Assembly: GCA_003252455.1 (NCBI GenBank)
Contig: QKED01000028.1
Location: 1 to 41,038, forward strand
DNA: 41,038 nucleotides
Source: Gammaproteobacteria bacterium
Lineage (GTDB): Bacteria; Pseudomonadota; Gammaproteobacteria; Thiohalomonadales; Thiohalomonadaceae
Direction of reading: 5' to 3'
Part shown: positions 16,766 to 25,592 of the stretch, piece after piece
Numbering within the stretch: position 1 is the first letter of the stretch
Layout: every line of letters starts with the position of its first letter
Notes under the pieces: model-generated
Told to the model about the DNA's origin: nothing
What the model saw: only the letters and a program-made list of their open reading frames with translations
The model's database searches: none
Position numbers and translations under genes: made by a program

Positions 16766-18576
16766 AACACCTCCTGCCCCTGCTCCTGATCGCACTCCTG
16801 TCCGACCTGGCCCACGCCGCCGCGCCGCCGTTGGCCCAACTGGCGGATGCCGACTCGACCGCAGTGATCCTGGTCGACGACCTCACAGGCCTCGTCGAGG
16901 CGGCGCAGCACCTCCCCTGGGTGGCGGCCTTCAACGCCCCCCTGCTACACAACACCTTCAGCGGCCTGCGCCGCCACCTCGGCCTCAGCCGTTGGCCCAG
17001 TGTGGCGCGCACCGAGCTGGGGCTGGAAGAGGGGGAGTTGGGCAAGGCGGTGGCCGGTCCCCTGTTGCTACTCAACCGCACACAGGGCAACCCGGACGAC
17101 CCCTTCAGCCTCCTCCTGCAGTTCGCCCTCATCAGCCAACCGGCCGAACCGGGGCAGGTCGAGGAGCTGATCCGCAACCAACTGGAGCGCCCCCTCTGGC
17201 GCGACGACCCCGACGCGACCTTCGAACTCACCGCCTACGAACACCAGGGCGTCACCCTCTGGCACCGGGTCAATCCTCAGGACCCCACCGAGCCGCTCGG
17301 CTTCAACCCCGGCTATGCCCGGGTCGGTGACACCCTGGTGTGGGCCGAGCCGGTGGAGTATCTGGAGACGCTGGTGGAGAACGTACTGGCCGGGGCCAGC
17401 CCAACCCCCTGGGGTGAACAGGCATCGATCCGCACCCTACTGAGCGATGGTCAGAGCCATCACGCGATCTTCAGCCTGCACACGCAGCAGTTGGGCGCCC
17501 TGCTCGAACGCAACCTGCGCTGGCACGCTGGGCCGAGCAAGGCGGACGACCCGGAGGTGCTCCAGGCCGTCGACGCGCACAACCAACGGCTCGCCGAACT
17601 CTTCGAGCGCCTGGCGCTGGACAACCTCGGCCCCCTGCACGGCACCCTCGACCTGGGTGAAAATCAGAGCGACCTGAACTTCAGCGTCACCTACACCGAC
17701 CCGGTGGGGCTGGCCGACCTGGTCGCCCTGCGTCCGGGGCCCACCGCCCTGCCCACGCTACTGCCCGACACCCTGCGATCGGCCAGGAGCGCACGCCTCG
17801 ACCTGACGCGCGTCTGGCATGGACTGGAGGCACTCGACGATCAGAGCGGCAGCCTGCCCACCTTCACCACCCTGCTGCGCAGCCGCCTGCAGAGTATCGG
17901 TGCGGAGCGCGAACTCGACCTGGAGCACGACCTGCTCGATGTCCTCGGCGAACAGCTCACCCTCGGCACCTTCCCCATCCCCTTCACCCCCGAGGGACGC
18001 GAGACACCGATCATCCTCGACGGTACTTTCTTCGCCGTGGAGCTGCACGATACCCAACGCGCCGACGCACTGGTGAAGCTGCTCGCGGACGCCTTCGACT
18101 ACAGCGAGAAGACCGAACCCCTCGACTACATGGAGAGTCGTATCCTGCTCTTTCCGCTGGTCACCGCTGGGGAGCTGACCCTGCCCTATCGTCCCGCCTA
18201 CAGCGTCACCGACGGCTACCTCATCTACGCCTCCGACCTCCCCCTGGTGCAGCAGGCCATCGCCCGTCTGCGCCACCCCGACAGGGTCGACGCGCCCCTC
18301 GCCGACACCCCCATGGGGGCGGAGTTGACGAGCCTCGGCAGCGACGCCTCGGCGCTCGGCTTCTATCGTGGCGAGGCGATCATGCGTCCACTGTTCGAGT
18401 GGCTGCTGGAGCTGCAGCGCAGCCTAGTGATGCGCGAAGGGGGGGGCTGTAAGCCGCGCATTCCGCTCCCCGAGGGGGCCCTGGAGGGGTATACCGACGG
18501 CCTGATCAATGCCGACAGTCGCGCCACCGGGCGTCTCGCCAGCCACTACCGGGTGCTGCACCATGTGGCGCCCTGA
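16762..18576 (+). CDS. Exported DUF3352-like protein, 604 aa
   Basis: A signal peptide (about residues 1-20, cleavage near AHA-AA) is followed by a large mixed alpha/beta protein. The early ADADSTAVILVDDLTGLVEA and later GTFFAVELHDTQRADALVKL and GYLIYASDLPLVQQAIARL are reminiscent of DUF3352 proteins, in which repeated segments report on substrate-like strands. The match is by pattern only. There are few Cys and no catalytic motif was found. The start overlaps the protease stop by 4 nt, and the end overlaps the FG-GAP gene by 14 nt, so all three are tightly coupled. It may be a substrate, inhibitor or partner of the protease; this is inference. Confidence 0.7.
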   Translation: MKHLLPLLLIALLSDLAHAAAPPLAQLADADSTAVILVDDLTGLVEAAQHLPWVAAFNAPLLHNTFSGLRRHLGLSRWPSVARTELGLEEGELGKAVAGPLLLLNRTQGNPDDPFSLLLQFALISQPAEPGQVEELIRNQLERPLWRDDPDATFELTAYEHQGVTLWHRVNPQDPTEPLGFNPGYARVGDTLVWAEPVEYLETLVENVLAGASPTPWGEQASIRTLLSDGQSHHAIFSLHTQQLGALLERNLRWHAGPSKADDPEVLQAVDAHNQRLAELFERLALDNLGPLHGTLDLGENQSDLNFSVTYTDPVGLADLVALRPGPTALPTLLPDTLRSARSARLDLTRVWHGLEALDDQSGSLPTFTTLLRSRLQSIGAERELDLEHDLLDVLGEQLTLGTFPIPFTPEGRETPIILDGTFFAVELHDTQRADALVKLLADAFDYSEKTEPLDYMESRILLFPLVTAGELTLPYRPAYSVTDGYLIYASDLPLVQQAIARLRHPDRVDAPLADTPMGAELTSLGSDASALGFYRGEAIMRPLFEWLLELQRSLVMREGGGCKPRIPLPEGALEGYTDGLINADSRATGRLASHYRVLHHVAP

Positions 18577-20824
18577 GCCGCTGCTCCTGGCCCTGGCCCT
18601 GCTCCCCACGCTCGCCCAGGCCGCCCCCGGCATCGCGGGCCCCGAGGTGTTCAAGGTGGCGGACGACACCCGCGCCCTCTGCGTGGCCGACATCGACGGA
18701 GACGGGCGCCAAGACCTGGCCCTGCTCGACAACGCCCATGCCCGCGTCGACCTGCTCCTGCAGCTCCCCGCCGACCACCCGGCGCGGCGTGCCATCGCCG
18801 ACGACCAGCGCCACTGGCGCCCGCGCCTCTCCGACGCCCGCTTCGTGCAGCGCGAGCTGCCCACCGGCAGTCGCATGTACGCCCTCGCCCTCGGCGACCT
18901 CGATGGCGATGGGCGCACCGACCTGGCACTCACCGCCAAGGCCGAGGGGCTGGCGCTCTACTACCAGCAGGCCGACGGCGGCTGGCGTGCGGGTCCCAAC
19001 TACAGCGACCTCACCCCGACCCAGGATGAGGATGCCTTGGCGATCCTCGACCTCGACGGCCACGGCGCCCATACCCTACTCATGCTCGGGGCCAAGGAGC
19101 TGGTACTGCTGCGCCACCTCAAGGGTCAGGCCCAGGCCCCCGAGCGCTACCCATTGAGCGAGGGGGAACACTACGCCCCGCTGGCCCTCGACCTCGACGC
19201 CGATGGGCGGCAGGACCTCCTCTACCTGGCGCGCAACAGTGACCATGCCCTGCGCGTGCGCCTTCAGGGGCCGGATGGGCGTCTGGGCGCCGAACGCCGC
19301 TATCCCCTGCGCAGCCCACGTGGACCGCTGCAGCCACTCGGTAGCACGGCCCACGGTCAACAACTGGTCAGCGTGCAAGGGCGCACCGGGGTAGTGGAGT
19401 GGCTCACCCTCGGCGACGCGGGCGAACCCGCGCCACTCGACCTCACCCCGTTGGTGCACGCGGTACCCGCCTCCCTCACCAGCGCCAGCCTCTACGCCCT
19501 CGGCGACCTCGACGGCGACGGACGCGACGACCTGGTGGCCGCCGACCCTACGGGCGCCCAACTCCTGCTCTATCGACGTCTCCCCGAGGGGGGCTTCAGT
19601 GGCCCCGACAGCTACCCCGCCTTCTCCGGTCTGGTCGCCATCGCCGCCGCCGACAGCGATGGCGATGGGCGCGCCGAACTCTACCTGGCGAGTCGTAACG
19701 AGCGGGTGGTCGGCACCACCCGGCTCGACACCCAGGGGCGACTCCCCTTCCCCACCCCGCTGCCGCTCGATGGTACCCCCCTGGGCCTGGCACTGCTGCC
19801 GCACCCAAGCGGCATGCGCCTGGTGGTGCTGAACAAACAGGAGAAAGAGGTCGAACTGACCACCCTGCAGGCCACGTCCGCGGGGTGGCAGGCGGGTCAA
19901 ACACTCACCCTGCCCAAGGAGCGCGCTGAACCAAGCGGCCTGCTCACCCTCGATCTGGACCAGAACGGCCAGCCCGAACTGCTGGTGCTGCGTGCCCGCC
20001 GTCCTGCCCTCTGGCTCCCCCTCGGTGCCGACGGCCAGCTGACCCTGCACGACGGATTCGCCGGTTTCGGCAACAGCCTGCTCGACGACCTGGAGTTGAA
20101 CCGCCTCGATCAGGGCGACCTAGACGGCGACGGCCATGCCGAACTGCTGCACAGCGCCACCGGATTCGTACGCGCACTGCGCGTGGTGCAGGATGCCCTG
20201 ACGGTGAGCGAGCAGGTCAACGCCGCCGATACCCAACAGCGTCTCAGCTCCGCCCTCCCCGCCGACCTGGACGGCGACGGTCTGCCAGAACTCCTCCTGC
20301 TCGACGAGCGCGGGGAGCAGTTGCAGCTACTGCGTCGCGACCCGCAGGGGGTACTGCGCCCGCGTGAACACCTCGACCTCGGCGGTATCGAACCGCTCGG
20401 CAGCCGTCTGCTACGCGAGCCGGACGGCAGCCAGTCACTCCTCTATCTGGGCCGCGACCGCTTTCTCCTGCTCCCCCTCACCCCGCCGCGCCAGCGCCTC
20501 GGCCACACGGGCATACACAGCCCGGAGCGTGACGAGGTGAGCTATCAGCGGGTCGCGGCCGGTGACCTGGATGGGGACGGTCGGGCCGAGTTGCTGCTGC
20601 TCGACAACACCCAGAGCCACAGCCTGGAGCTGCTCGTCACCAGCGCCGAGGGGTGGCAGAGCCGCCTCTTCTTCACCCTCTTCGAGGGCGAGGGGGGCGA
20701 GGGCGAGAAGGAGCGGCGCGAACCCCGTGAGCTGCGTCTGGTGGACGTCACCGGCGATGGTCGCGACGATCTGCTGCTGCTGGTGCACGACCGCGTGCTG
20801 CTCTATCGTGGGGTGGCCGAGTAG
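18563..20824 (+). CDS. Exported FG-GAP/VCBS-repeat calcium-binding propeller protein, 753 aa
   Basis: A signal peptide (MWRPEPLLLALALLPTLAQA) precedes about eleven repeats carrying DxDxDGxxD loops, such as VADIDGDGRQDLAL, LGDLDGDGRTDLAL, LGDLDGDGRDDLVA, QGDLDGDGHAELL and AGDLDGDGRAELLLL, each followed by a beta strand. This is the integrin-like FG-GAP/VCBS pattern and predicts one or two beta-propellers with calcium in the loops. Some repeats are degenerate (LDLDGHGAHTLL, TLDLDQNGQPELL). ATG 18563 lies 14 nt inside the preceding gene; the extra 18 upstream codons lack a signal peptide. No enzymatic domain. A role in surface binding or as a scaffold for the protease operon is inferred. Confidence 0.9.
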   Translation: MWRPEPLLLALALLPTLAQAAPGIAGPEVFKVADDTRALCVADIDGDGRQDLALLDNAHARVDLLLQLPADHPARRAIADDQRHWRPRLSDARFVQRELPTGSRMYALALGDLDGDGRTDLALTAKAEGLALYYQQADGGWRAGPNYSDLTPTQDEDALAILDLDGHGAHTLLMLGAKELVLLRHLKGQAQAPERYPLSEGEHYAPLALDLDADGRQDLLYLARNSDHALRVRLQGPDGRLGAERRYPLRSPRGPLQPLGSTAHGQQLVSVQGRTGVVEWLTLGDAGEPAPLDLTPLVHAVPASLTSASLYALGDLDGDGRDDLVAADPTGAQLLLYRRLPEGGFSGPDSYPAFSGLVAIAAADSDGDGRAELYLASRNERVVGTTRLDTQGRLPFPTPLPLDGTPLGLALLPHPSGMRLVVLNKQEKEVELTTLQATSAGWQAGQTLTLPKERAEPSGLLTLDLDQNGQPELLVLRARRPALWLPLGADGQLTLHDGFAGFGNSLLDDLELNRLDQGDLDGDGHAELLHSATGFVRALRVVQDALTVSEQVNAADTQQRLSSALPADLDGDGLPELLLLDERGEQLQLLRRDPQGVLRPREHLDLGGIEPLGSRLLREPDGSQSLLYLGRDRFLLLPLTPPRQRLGHTGIHSPERDEVSYQRVAAGDLDGDGRAELLLLDNTQSHSLELLVTSAEGWQSRLFFTLFEGEGGEGEKERREPRELRLVDVTGDGRDDLLLLVHDRVLLYRGVAE

Positions 20825-20916
20825 GCGGGCGCCCGCACTGGGCCACCGCTCGATTGCCAGGCCCGGCGCCCGCCACTACACTGGTCAACCCCCCTCGATG
20901 ACCCTGGTGCGCGCCC

Positions 20917-21498
20917 ATGACCGCGACCTACAACCGCGACTATCCGATCCTCATCCTCTTCGCCCACCCCGACCCCCTCCGTTCACGCGTCAACCGCCGT
21001 CTCAAGGAGGCGGTGGAGGGGCTTCCCGGGGTGCGGGTCAACGACCTCTACGAGAACTACCCCGCCTTCCACATCGACGTGGTCCACGAGCAGGGCCTGC
21101 TGCGCGAGGCGCAATTGGTGGTGTTTCAGCACCCCTTCTACTGGTACAGCGCCCCCCCCATCCTCAAACAGTGGCAGGACGTGGTACTGACCCACGGTTT
21201 CGCCCACGGCAGTGGCGGCACGGCCCTGTCCGGCAAACAACTGCTCTCGGTGATCAGTACCGGGCACCGGCGCGAGGCCTACACCGCCGAGGGTGAGGAC
21301 CACTACACCATGGGTCAGCTGCTGCGTCCCTATCAGCAGTGCGCCTCGCGTTGCGGCATGCTCTACGAAGACCCACTGATCCTGCACTGGGCGGACAAGA
21401 TCGCCGTCTACGACATCGACCAGCACGCCCTGCGCTACCGTGAACGGCTGGAGGCCTATCTAGCGCACTATCGTGCCGAGGGGCAGACTGATGGCTGA
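20917..21498 (+). CDS. kefF: KefF-like NAD(P)H oxidoreductase, ancillary to the Kef channel, 193 aa
   Basis: This flavodoxin-like quinone-reductase family protein has ILILFAHPDPLRSRVNRRL at the N-terminus (FMN phosphate loop), then VVFQHPFYWYSAPPILKQW, the conserved segment of KefF/KefG and NQO1-type enzymes. It is a cytoplasmic dimer in the known family and is required for full activity of the glutathione-gated potassium efflux protein. The kefC-like gene begins 8 nt before this stop, so the two are coupled, as in enteric bacteria. KefG is the alternative name; the pairing alone does not decide. Confidence 0.9.
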   Translation: MTATYNRDYPILILFAHPDPLRSRVNRRLKEAVEGLPGVRVNDLYENYPAFHIDVVHEQGLLREAQLVVFQHPFYWYSAPPILKQWQDVVLTHGFAHGSGGTALSGKQLLSVISTGHRREAYTAEGEDHYTMGQLLRPYQQCASRCGMLYEDPLILHWADKIAVYDIDQHALRYRERLEAYLAHYRAEGQTDG

Positions 21499-23305
21499 AC
21501 AGAACCTGATGCTACACAGCGCCCTCTACCTGGGGGCGGCAGTGATCGCCGTGCCCATCGCCAAGCGCCTCGGCCTCGGCTCGGTGCTCGGCTATCTGCT
21601 CGCGGGGGTGGCCATCGGCCCCTGGGGCATGCGCCTCATCGCCAATGTGGAGTCGATCATGCACTTCGCCGAGTTCGGCGTGGTGCTGCTGCTGTTCCTC
21701 ATCGGCCTGGAGCTCAACCCCAAACGGCTGTGGCAGATGCGCCGCCCGATCCTCGGTCTGGGTGGGAGTCAGCTCCTACTCAGCGCCCTGCTCATCGCCC
21801 CTATCGCCATGGCGCTGGGCATGGGCCTCAACGCGGCCCTGCTGGTGGGGCTCGGCCTGGCCCTCTCCTCCACCGCCATCGCCCTACAGAGCCTGCAGGA
21901 GCGCCATTTGATGAGTACCCCGGCGGGGGGTAATGCGTTCTCCATCCTGCTGTTTCAGGATATCGCCGTGATCCCACTGCTGATGCTCATCCCGTTGCTC
22001 GCCGGCAGCGGCTTCGGCGGTGGCGGCGACCCGTTGATGGAGAGTGCCAAGATGGTGGCGGCCATCGGCGCGGTGATCGTCGGTGGTCACTACCTCACCC
22101 GCCCGGTGTTTCACTACATCGCTAATACCCACCTGCCGGAGATCTTCACCGCCTTCACCCTGCTGCTGGTGCTCGGCATCGCCCTGCTGATGGACAGCGT
22201 CGGCCTCTCCATGGCCCTCGGCAGCTTCCTCGCCGGGGTGCTGCTCGCCGAGAGCGAGTACCGCCACGAGTTGGAGCTGGAGATCCGCCCCTTCAAGGGG
22301 CTGCTGCTCGGGCTCTTCTTCATCTCTGTGGGCATGTCGATCAACTTCGGCCTCTTCTTCGAACACCCGCTCCTGGTACTCGGCCTGACCATGGCACTGG
22401 TGGCGGCCAAGCTGCTGGTGCTCTGGCTCCTGGCGCTCAGTCCACTCAACGCCATCCCACGCTCGCAGAGCGTGCAGTTCGCCATCCTCTTGGCGCAAGG
22501 CGGCGAGTTTGCCTTCGTGCTCTTCTCTGTGGCCGCCCAGGCGGGGCTGGTCGATGCACAAGAGAATGGCCTGCTGTTACTGGTCGTAGCCCTCTCCATG
22601 GTCGCCACGCCACTCTTGCTACTACTGCACGACCGACTCATCGCCCCACGCCTGGTGCGCACCGTCGCCCCCGGCGCCGAAGAGGCTACGCCGGTCTACA
22701 CCGAGGGCGAGGTGATCATCGCCGGTTTTGGCCGCTTTGGCCGCGTGGTGGGCCGCCTGCTCCACGCCAATGACATCCCCACTACCATCCTCGACCACGA
22801 TCCGGAGCAGATCGAGGCGGTGCGCCAGGTGGGCTATACGGTCTTCTACGGTGACTCCACCCGCCTCGACACGCTGCGCCTAGCCGGCGCGGACAAGGCG
22901 CGCATGCTGATCATCACCCTCGATGACCCCGAGGAGGTACTACAGGTGGTGCATCTGGCCAAGAAGCACTTCCCCCACCTCAAGCTACTGGCACGCGCCC
23001 ACGACATGGCCAACGCCATGGAGCTGATGCGCCTCGGCGTCCCGCTGTTCCAGCGCGAGTTGTTCGAGGCCTCGCTGCGGCTCGGCGAAAAGGCGCTCAT
23101 CGAGCTGGGCTACGGCGCCTATCGCGCCCACTGTCGGGCCAACGAGTTCCGCGACCACGACCGCCAACTGATGCATACCCTGTACGGCCACACCGGACTC
23201 GACCGACGCGTCTCGGTGACACGTGCCGACAGCGAGGAGCTCGGGGCGATCTTCGCCGCCGACGAACGCGAGCTGGACCGGCGTCGCGAGGAGGGGTGGG
23301 AGTAG
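21491..23305 (+). CDS. kefC: Glutathione-regulated potassium efflux protein (KefB/KefC type), 604 aa
   Basis: The CPA2 antiporter core (about residues 5-385) has some twelve membrane helices, with LGYLLAGVAIGPWG, the GLALSSTAIALQSL segment and the short QDIAVIPLL motif. The cytosolic RCK/TrkA-N domain starts near residue 408 with Rossmann motif GFGRFGRVVGRLL, followed by ILDHDPEQIEAVRQ and FYGDSTRLDTLRLAGADKA. These bind nucleotide or glutathione adducts and gate potassium efflux when electrophiles are present, acidifying the cytoplasm. ATG 21491 overlaps the kefF stop by 8 nt. Length matches KefB/KefC (about 600-620). Confidence 0.93.
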   Translation: MAEQNLMLHSALYLGAAVIAVPIAKRLGLGSVLGYLLAGVAIGPWGMRLIANVESIMHFAEFGVVLLLFLIGLELNPKRLWQMRRPILGLGGSQLLLSALLIAPIAMALGMGLNAALLVGLGLALSSTAIALQSLQERHLMSTPAGGNAFSILLFQDIAVIPLLMLIPLLAGSGFGGGGDPLMESAKMVAAIGAVIVGGHYLTRPVFHYIANTHLPEIFTAFTLLLVLGIALLMDSVGLSMALGSFLAGVLLAESEYRHELELEIRPFKGLLLGLFFISVGMSINFGLFFEHPLLVLGLTMALVAAKLLVLWLLALSPLNAIPRSQSVQFAILLAQGGEFAFVLFSVAAQAGLVDAQENGLLLLVVALSMVATPLLLLLHDRLIAPRLVRTVAPGAEEATPVYTEGEVIIAGFGRFGRVVGRLLHANDIPTTILDHDPEQIEAVRQVGYTVFYGDSTRLDTLRLAGADKARMLIITLDDPEEVLQVVHLAKKHFPHLKLLARAHDMANAMELMRLGVPLFQRELFEASLRLGEKALIELGYGAYRAHCRANEFRDHDRQLMHTLYGHTGLDRRVSVTRADSEELGAIFAADERELDRRREEGWE

Positions 23306-23395
23306 ACGCAAACGCCCATGGGCACACGGCCCGTGCCAGCACGGGTTCGCAGCCGCTGAGGCGTGGAGCGGGGGTGGGTTAAGCCACGAGGAGGG

Positions 23396-23424
23396 CGCAG
23401 ACCGCCCCGTGGGGGCGGTCTGCG
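23396..23424. terminator. Bidirectional terminator between kefC and the decarboxylase gene
   Basis: CGCAGACCGCCCC and GGGGCGGTCTGCG form a perfect 13-bp stem with a GTG loop, placed between convergent genes. There is no clear T-run on either side, so the strength of intrinsic termination is uncertain. Confidence 0.65.
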
Positions 23425-23430
23425 GGCACA

Positions 23431-24663
23431 CTATGCAGGAAAGAGCAGACGCTCGTTGAACTGCCCGCGCATGCAGTGGTTGGAACTCATGGCCGAGGCA
23501 TAACCACCGATGTTGATGAAGGCGAGCAGGTCGCCCTCGGCCAGCGGTGGCAGGGCCACGTCATGGGCCCAGACGTCGAGTGCCTCGTTGATGTTACCAG
23601 CGATGCTCACCGTCTCCAGCGCCTCGGCGGCGTAGACCTCCGCCACAGGCCCGGTGATGCGCACCGGAACCGGCTCGCACGGGAGTTGGTAGAAGAAGGG
23701 CTCGACGGCCAGGTTGAAGCCGCCGTCCACGCCGACATAGATCGTCTCGCGGCGCTTCTCCACGCTGTTGACACGCAGGATCAGCACGCCGCTGTCCTTG
23801 ACCACGAAGTCACCGGGCTCCACGCACACCTCCAGCCCACGCGGGCCGAAGTGGCGGCGGATGATGCCGGCCCACTGCTCCAGGTCGAGCGGACGGTCGG
23901 TGAGCACATGGGGCAGACCGAGGCCGCCACCCATGTTGACGCTACGCAGCCCCGGCACCTGGTCGATGAACCAGAGGCACTCCTCGACCACCTGCTCCCA
24001 CAGCGGCAGTTGCGGGGGCAGGTAGCCGATACCCACATGGAAGTGGATGCGCACCACCTTGAGGTCGTACTGCTTGGCCATCGCCAGCGCGTCGGCGAAC
24101 TGCTCACGGTAGATGCCGAACTTGGTGGTACGCCCACCACTGTACTGCAGCAGCTGGTTGTTGCCGTAGCTCACCCCCTTGCCGGGGTTGATGCGCAGGC
24201 CGATCTCGCGACCCGGGCAGCGCTGGCCGAGGCGGCGGATGGAGCTGAGCGAGTCGCAGTTGATCAGCGTCTCGGGGTGACGGGCGAGGATGTCGAGGTC
24301 CGTCTCGGACATGGCCGTAGCGGTATAGGAGACATCCCCGGCACTGAAGCCACAGGAGAGCGCGTGGTGCAGCTCCTGCGGCGAACAGGCGTCGATACCG
24401 CACAGCCCGGTGCCACGCAAAAAGGTGAGCAACGGGGCGAAGCGGTTGGCCTTCATCGCATAGAAGATGCGATAGGCGAGCCCGGTGCTGCCGAGCGCGG
24501 CGTGGATCTGCTCCAGCTTGGCACGCACGCGTGCCGCACTGTAGAAGAACGTAGGGGTGCCCATCCCCTCGGCCAGATGGCCGAGGGGTGAGCCGGCGAG
24601 GTTCAGCTCGCCATCGACGAAGGTGAGGTCGTCGCGTTGCCACCAGAGAGGCTGTGCACTCAA
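23431..24663 (-). CDS. Fold-type III PLP decarboxylase homologue with altered active site, 410 aa
   Basis: The fold is that of ornithine/diaminopimelate decarboxylases: PLP Lys71 in FYAMKANRF, the HFHVGIGY segment (about residues 207-213), the glycine loop NMGGGLGL (about 245) and a C-terminal beta domain ending MSSNHCMRGQFNERLL. Key residues differ. The usual EPGR is EPGD (residues 282-285). The G-x-x-C-E-x-x-D element that supplies the catalytic Cys reads GNINEALD, with Asn at about 359. The Tyr of SSNY is His396. TTG at 24663 is the start: GGAGG lies 7 nt upstream and TTGA overlaps the SET gene stop. It may decarboxylate an unusual or protein-bound substrate, or be a non-decarboxylating relative. 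Converges with kefC. Confidence 0.82.
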   Translation of the reverse strand: MSAQPLWWQRDDLTFVDGELNLAGSPLGHLAEGMGTPTFFYSAARVRAKLEQIHAALGSTGLAYRIFYAMKANRFAPLLTFLRGTGLCGIDACSPQELHHALSCGFSAGDVSYTATAMSETDLDILARHPETLINCDSLSSIRRLGQRCPGREIGLRINPGKGVSYGNNQLLQYSGGRTTKFGIYREQFADALAMAKQYDLKVVRIHFHVGIGYLPPQLPLWEQVVEECLWFIDQVPGLRSVNMGGGLGLPHVLTDRPLDLEQWAGIIRRHFGPRGLEVCVEPGDFVVKDSGVLILRVNSVEKRRETIYVGVDGGFNLAVEPFFYQLPCEPVPVRITGPVAEVYAAEALETVSIAGNINEALDVWAHDVALPPLAEGDLLAFINIGGYASAMSSNHCMRGQFNERLLFPA

Positions 24664-25127
24664 CCGCGTGCCTCCAGGTGACGCAGACCCTCCTCGTTGA
24701 CGCGCTCCTTGCGCCCGGTGATCCAACCACGGCAGTTGGAGGAGCCGCACAGGCAGGGGAACTGACGGTAGAGGAAGTCCTCGGTAGAGGCGTAGTCCAT
24801 GGTCAGCGAACCCTGCGCGGGGATATCCTCCAGGGCCCACACCTCCAGTGCCTGCATGTCGACGAAGACATTCGGTGCGCAGGAGTGGGCCAGATAGCCG
24901 ACGAACTCCAGATCGAGCAGGTGCACGCCGGGGTTGATCTGCAGGGTGTGCTGGGTGCGATAGGGGAGCACGGTGCCGGTGAGGCGGGCGATCATCTCGC
25001 CGCGCTTGTAGTCACGCAGGGCGTAGACCGCCTTGCCCTTACCGGGCTCACGCTCTTCGACCTTGTAGTCGTGGGGATTGGGGAATCCGAAGTCAGGCTC
25101 CGGGGTGAAATCGGCTTGAATCAACAT
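24660..25127 (-). CDS. Small bacterial SET-domain protein (putative lysine methyltransferase), 155 aa
   Basis: The full SET fold is present: SAM-binding segment EPGKGKAVYALRDYKRGEMI (about residues 27-46), the core LAHSCAPNVFVD (about 79-90, like NHSCxPN), catalytic Tyr112 in LTMDYAS, and a post-SET zinc cluster PCLCGSSNCRGWI (Cys125, 127, 132). SET proteins methylate Lys side chains with SAM. The single-domain size and the translational coupling to the decarboxylase homologue (TGA overlapping TTG) suggest that it modifies that protein or a shared substrate. ATG 25127 has a GGGAGT site upstream. Bacterial stand-alone SET proteins are widespread but mostly uncharacterised. Confidence 0.88.
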   Translation of the reverse strand: MLIQADFTPEPDFGFPNPHDYKVEEREPGKGKAVYALRDYKRGEMIARLTGTVLPYRTQHTLQINPGVHLLDLEFVGYLAHSCAPNVFVDMQALEVWALEDIPAQGSLTMDYASTEDFLYRQFPCLCGSSNCRGWITGRKERVNEEGLRHLEARG

Positions 25128-25255
25128 GGCATCGGACTCCCGCCCAGCTGGGCAATAGGTGAAAAGACGGATGCCTTATGCCACCTATGACCCGCACTTA
25201 CAATAGTGCCCATCAGCCACTTTTGGGCACTTGATATAGCCACTTTATGACCCTC

Positions 25256-25270
25256 CCGACCGATGGTCGG
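25256..25270. promoter_or_regulatory. CCGACC-GAT-GGTCGG palindrome upstream of the SET gene
   Basis: A perfect 6-bp dyad with a 3-nt spacer lies about 130 bp upstream of the SET start. Its symmetry suits a dimeric regulator, but no second copy was noticed in the window. Confidence 0.4.
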
Positions 25271-25363
25271 CAATGTGGCGCGGCAAGCGACTTTGGTGCA
25301 CAAAATCCCCGCGATTGGGACGCGACTTCGCCAGCTAATCCGTTGATTGATAAACCCAATGCG

Positions 25364-25404
25364 CCCCCCCCCCTGTAGGGGTCCCCCCCCCCCTGCATGA
25401 GGGG
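25364..25404. repeat. Two poly-C tracts (10 and 11 C) each followed by a short hairpin
   Basis: C10 at 25364-25373 runs into CCCC-TGTA-GGGG, and C11 at 25383-25393 runs into CCCC-TGCATGA-GGGGG. The two units look like diverged tandem copies. On the minus strand the G10 and G11 runs with nearby G4-G5 could form a G-quadruplex. Tract length may be phase-variable or a sequencing weak point. Confidence 0.7.
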
Positions 25405-25592
25405 GTCGCGAATGTAGTCCAAGACGCCTCAAGTTCCAGCTTCGTTGCCCAGAAAAATTCTATAGCTGGAAGTGAAAATAGTTGTTCTCGCGCGGGCCTA
25501 ATTACGGTTCTGCAGCGTTTTTCTCGACCCCAGGCTTGGGCTGTCACGGCGGATCGCCTATCGTAATCTGACCTTAAAATGAGAATGGCATC

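Larger units (their letters stand above)
25128..25592. other. Divergent gap between the SET gene and hypE, with poly-C tracts
   Basis: The 465 bp hold no convincing gene; the several short open frames have implausible composition and no ribosome sites. It is less GC-rich than its neighbours apart from two long C tracts. Visible signals are a palindrome at 25256-25270, a repeated TAGCCACTTT/CAGCCACTTT pair near 25213-25247 and two hairpin-flanked poly-C tracts at 25364-25404. It must carry promoters for both flanking genes. Confidence 0.5.

Noticed and set aside
25128-25592. Insertion-sequence remnant or small genes in the gap before hypE
   Set aside because: No transposase fragment, terminal repeats or target duplication was seen, and the short frames have no ribosome sites.
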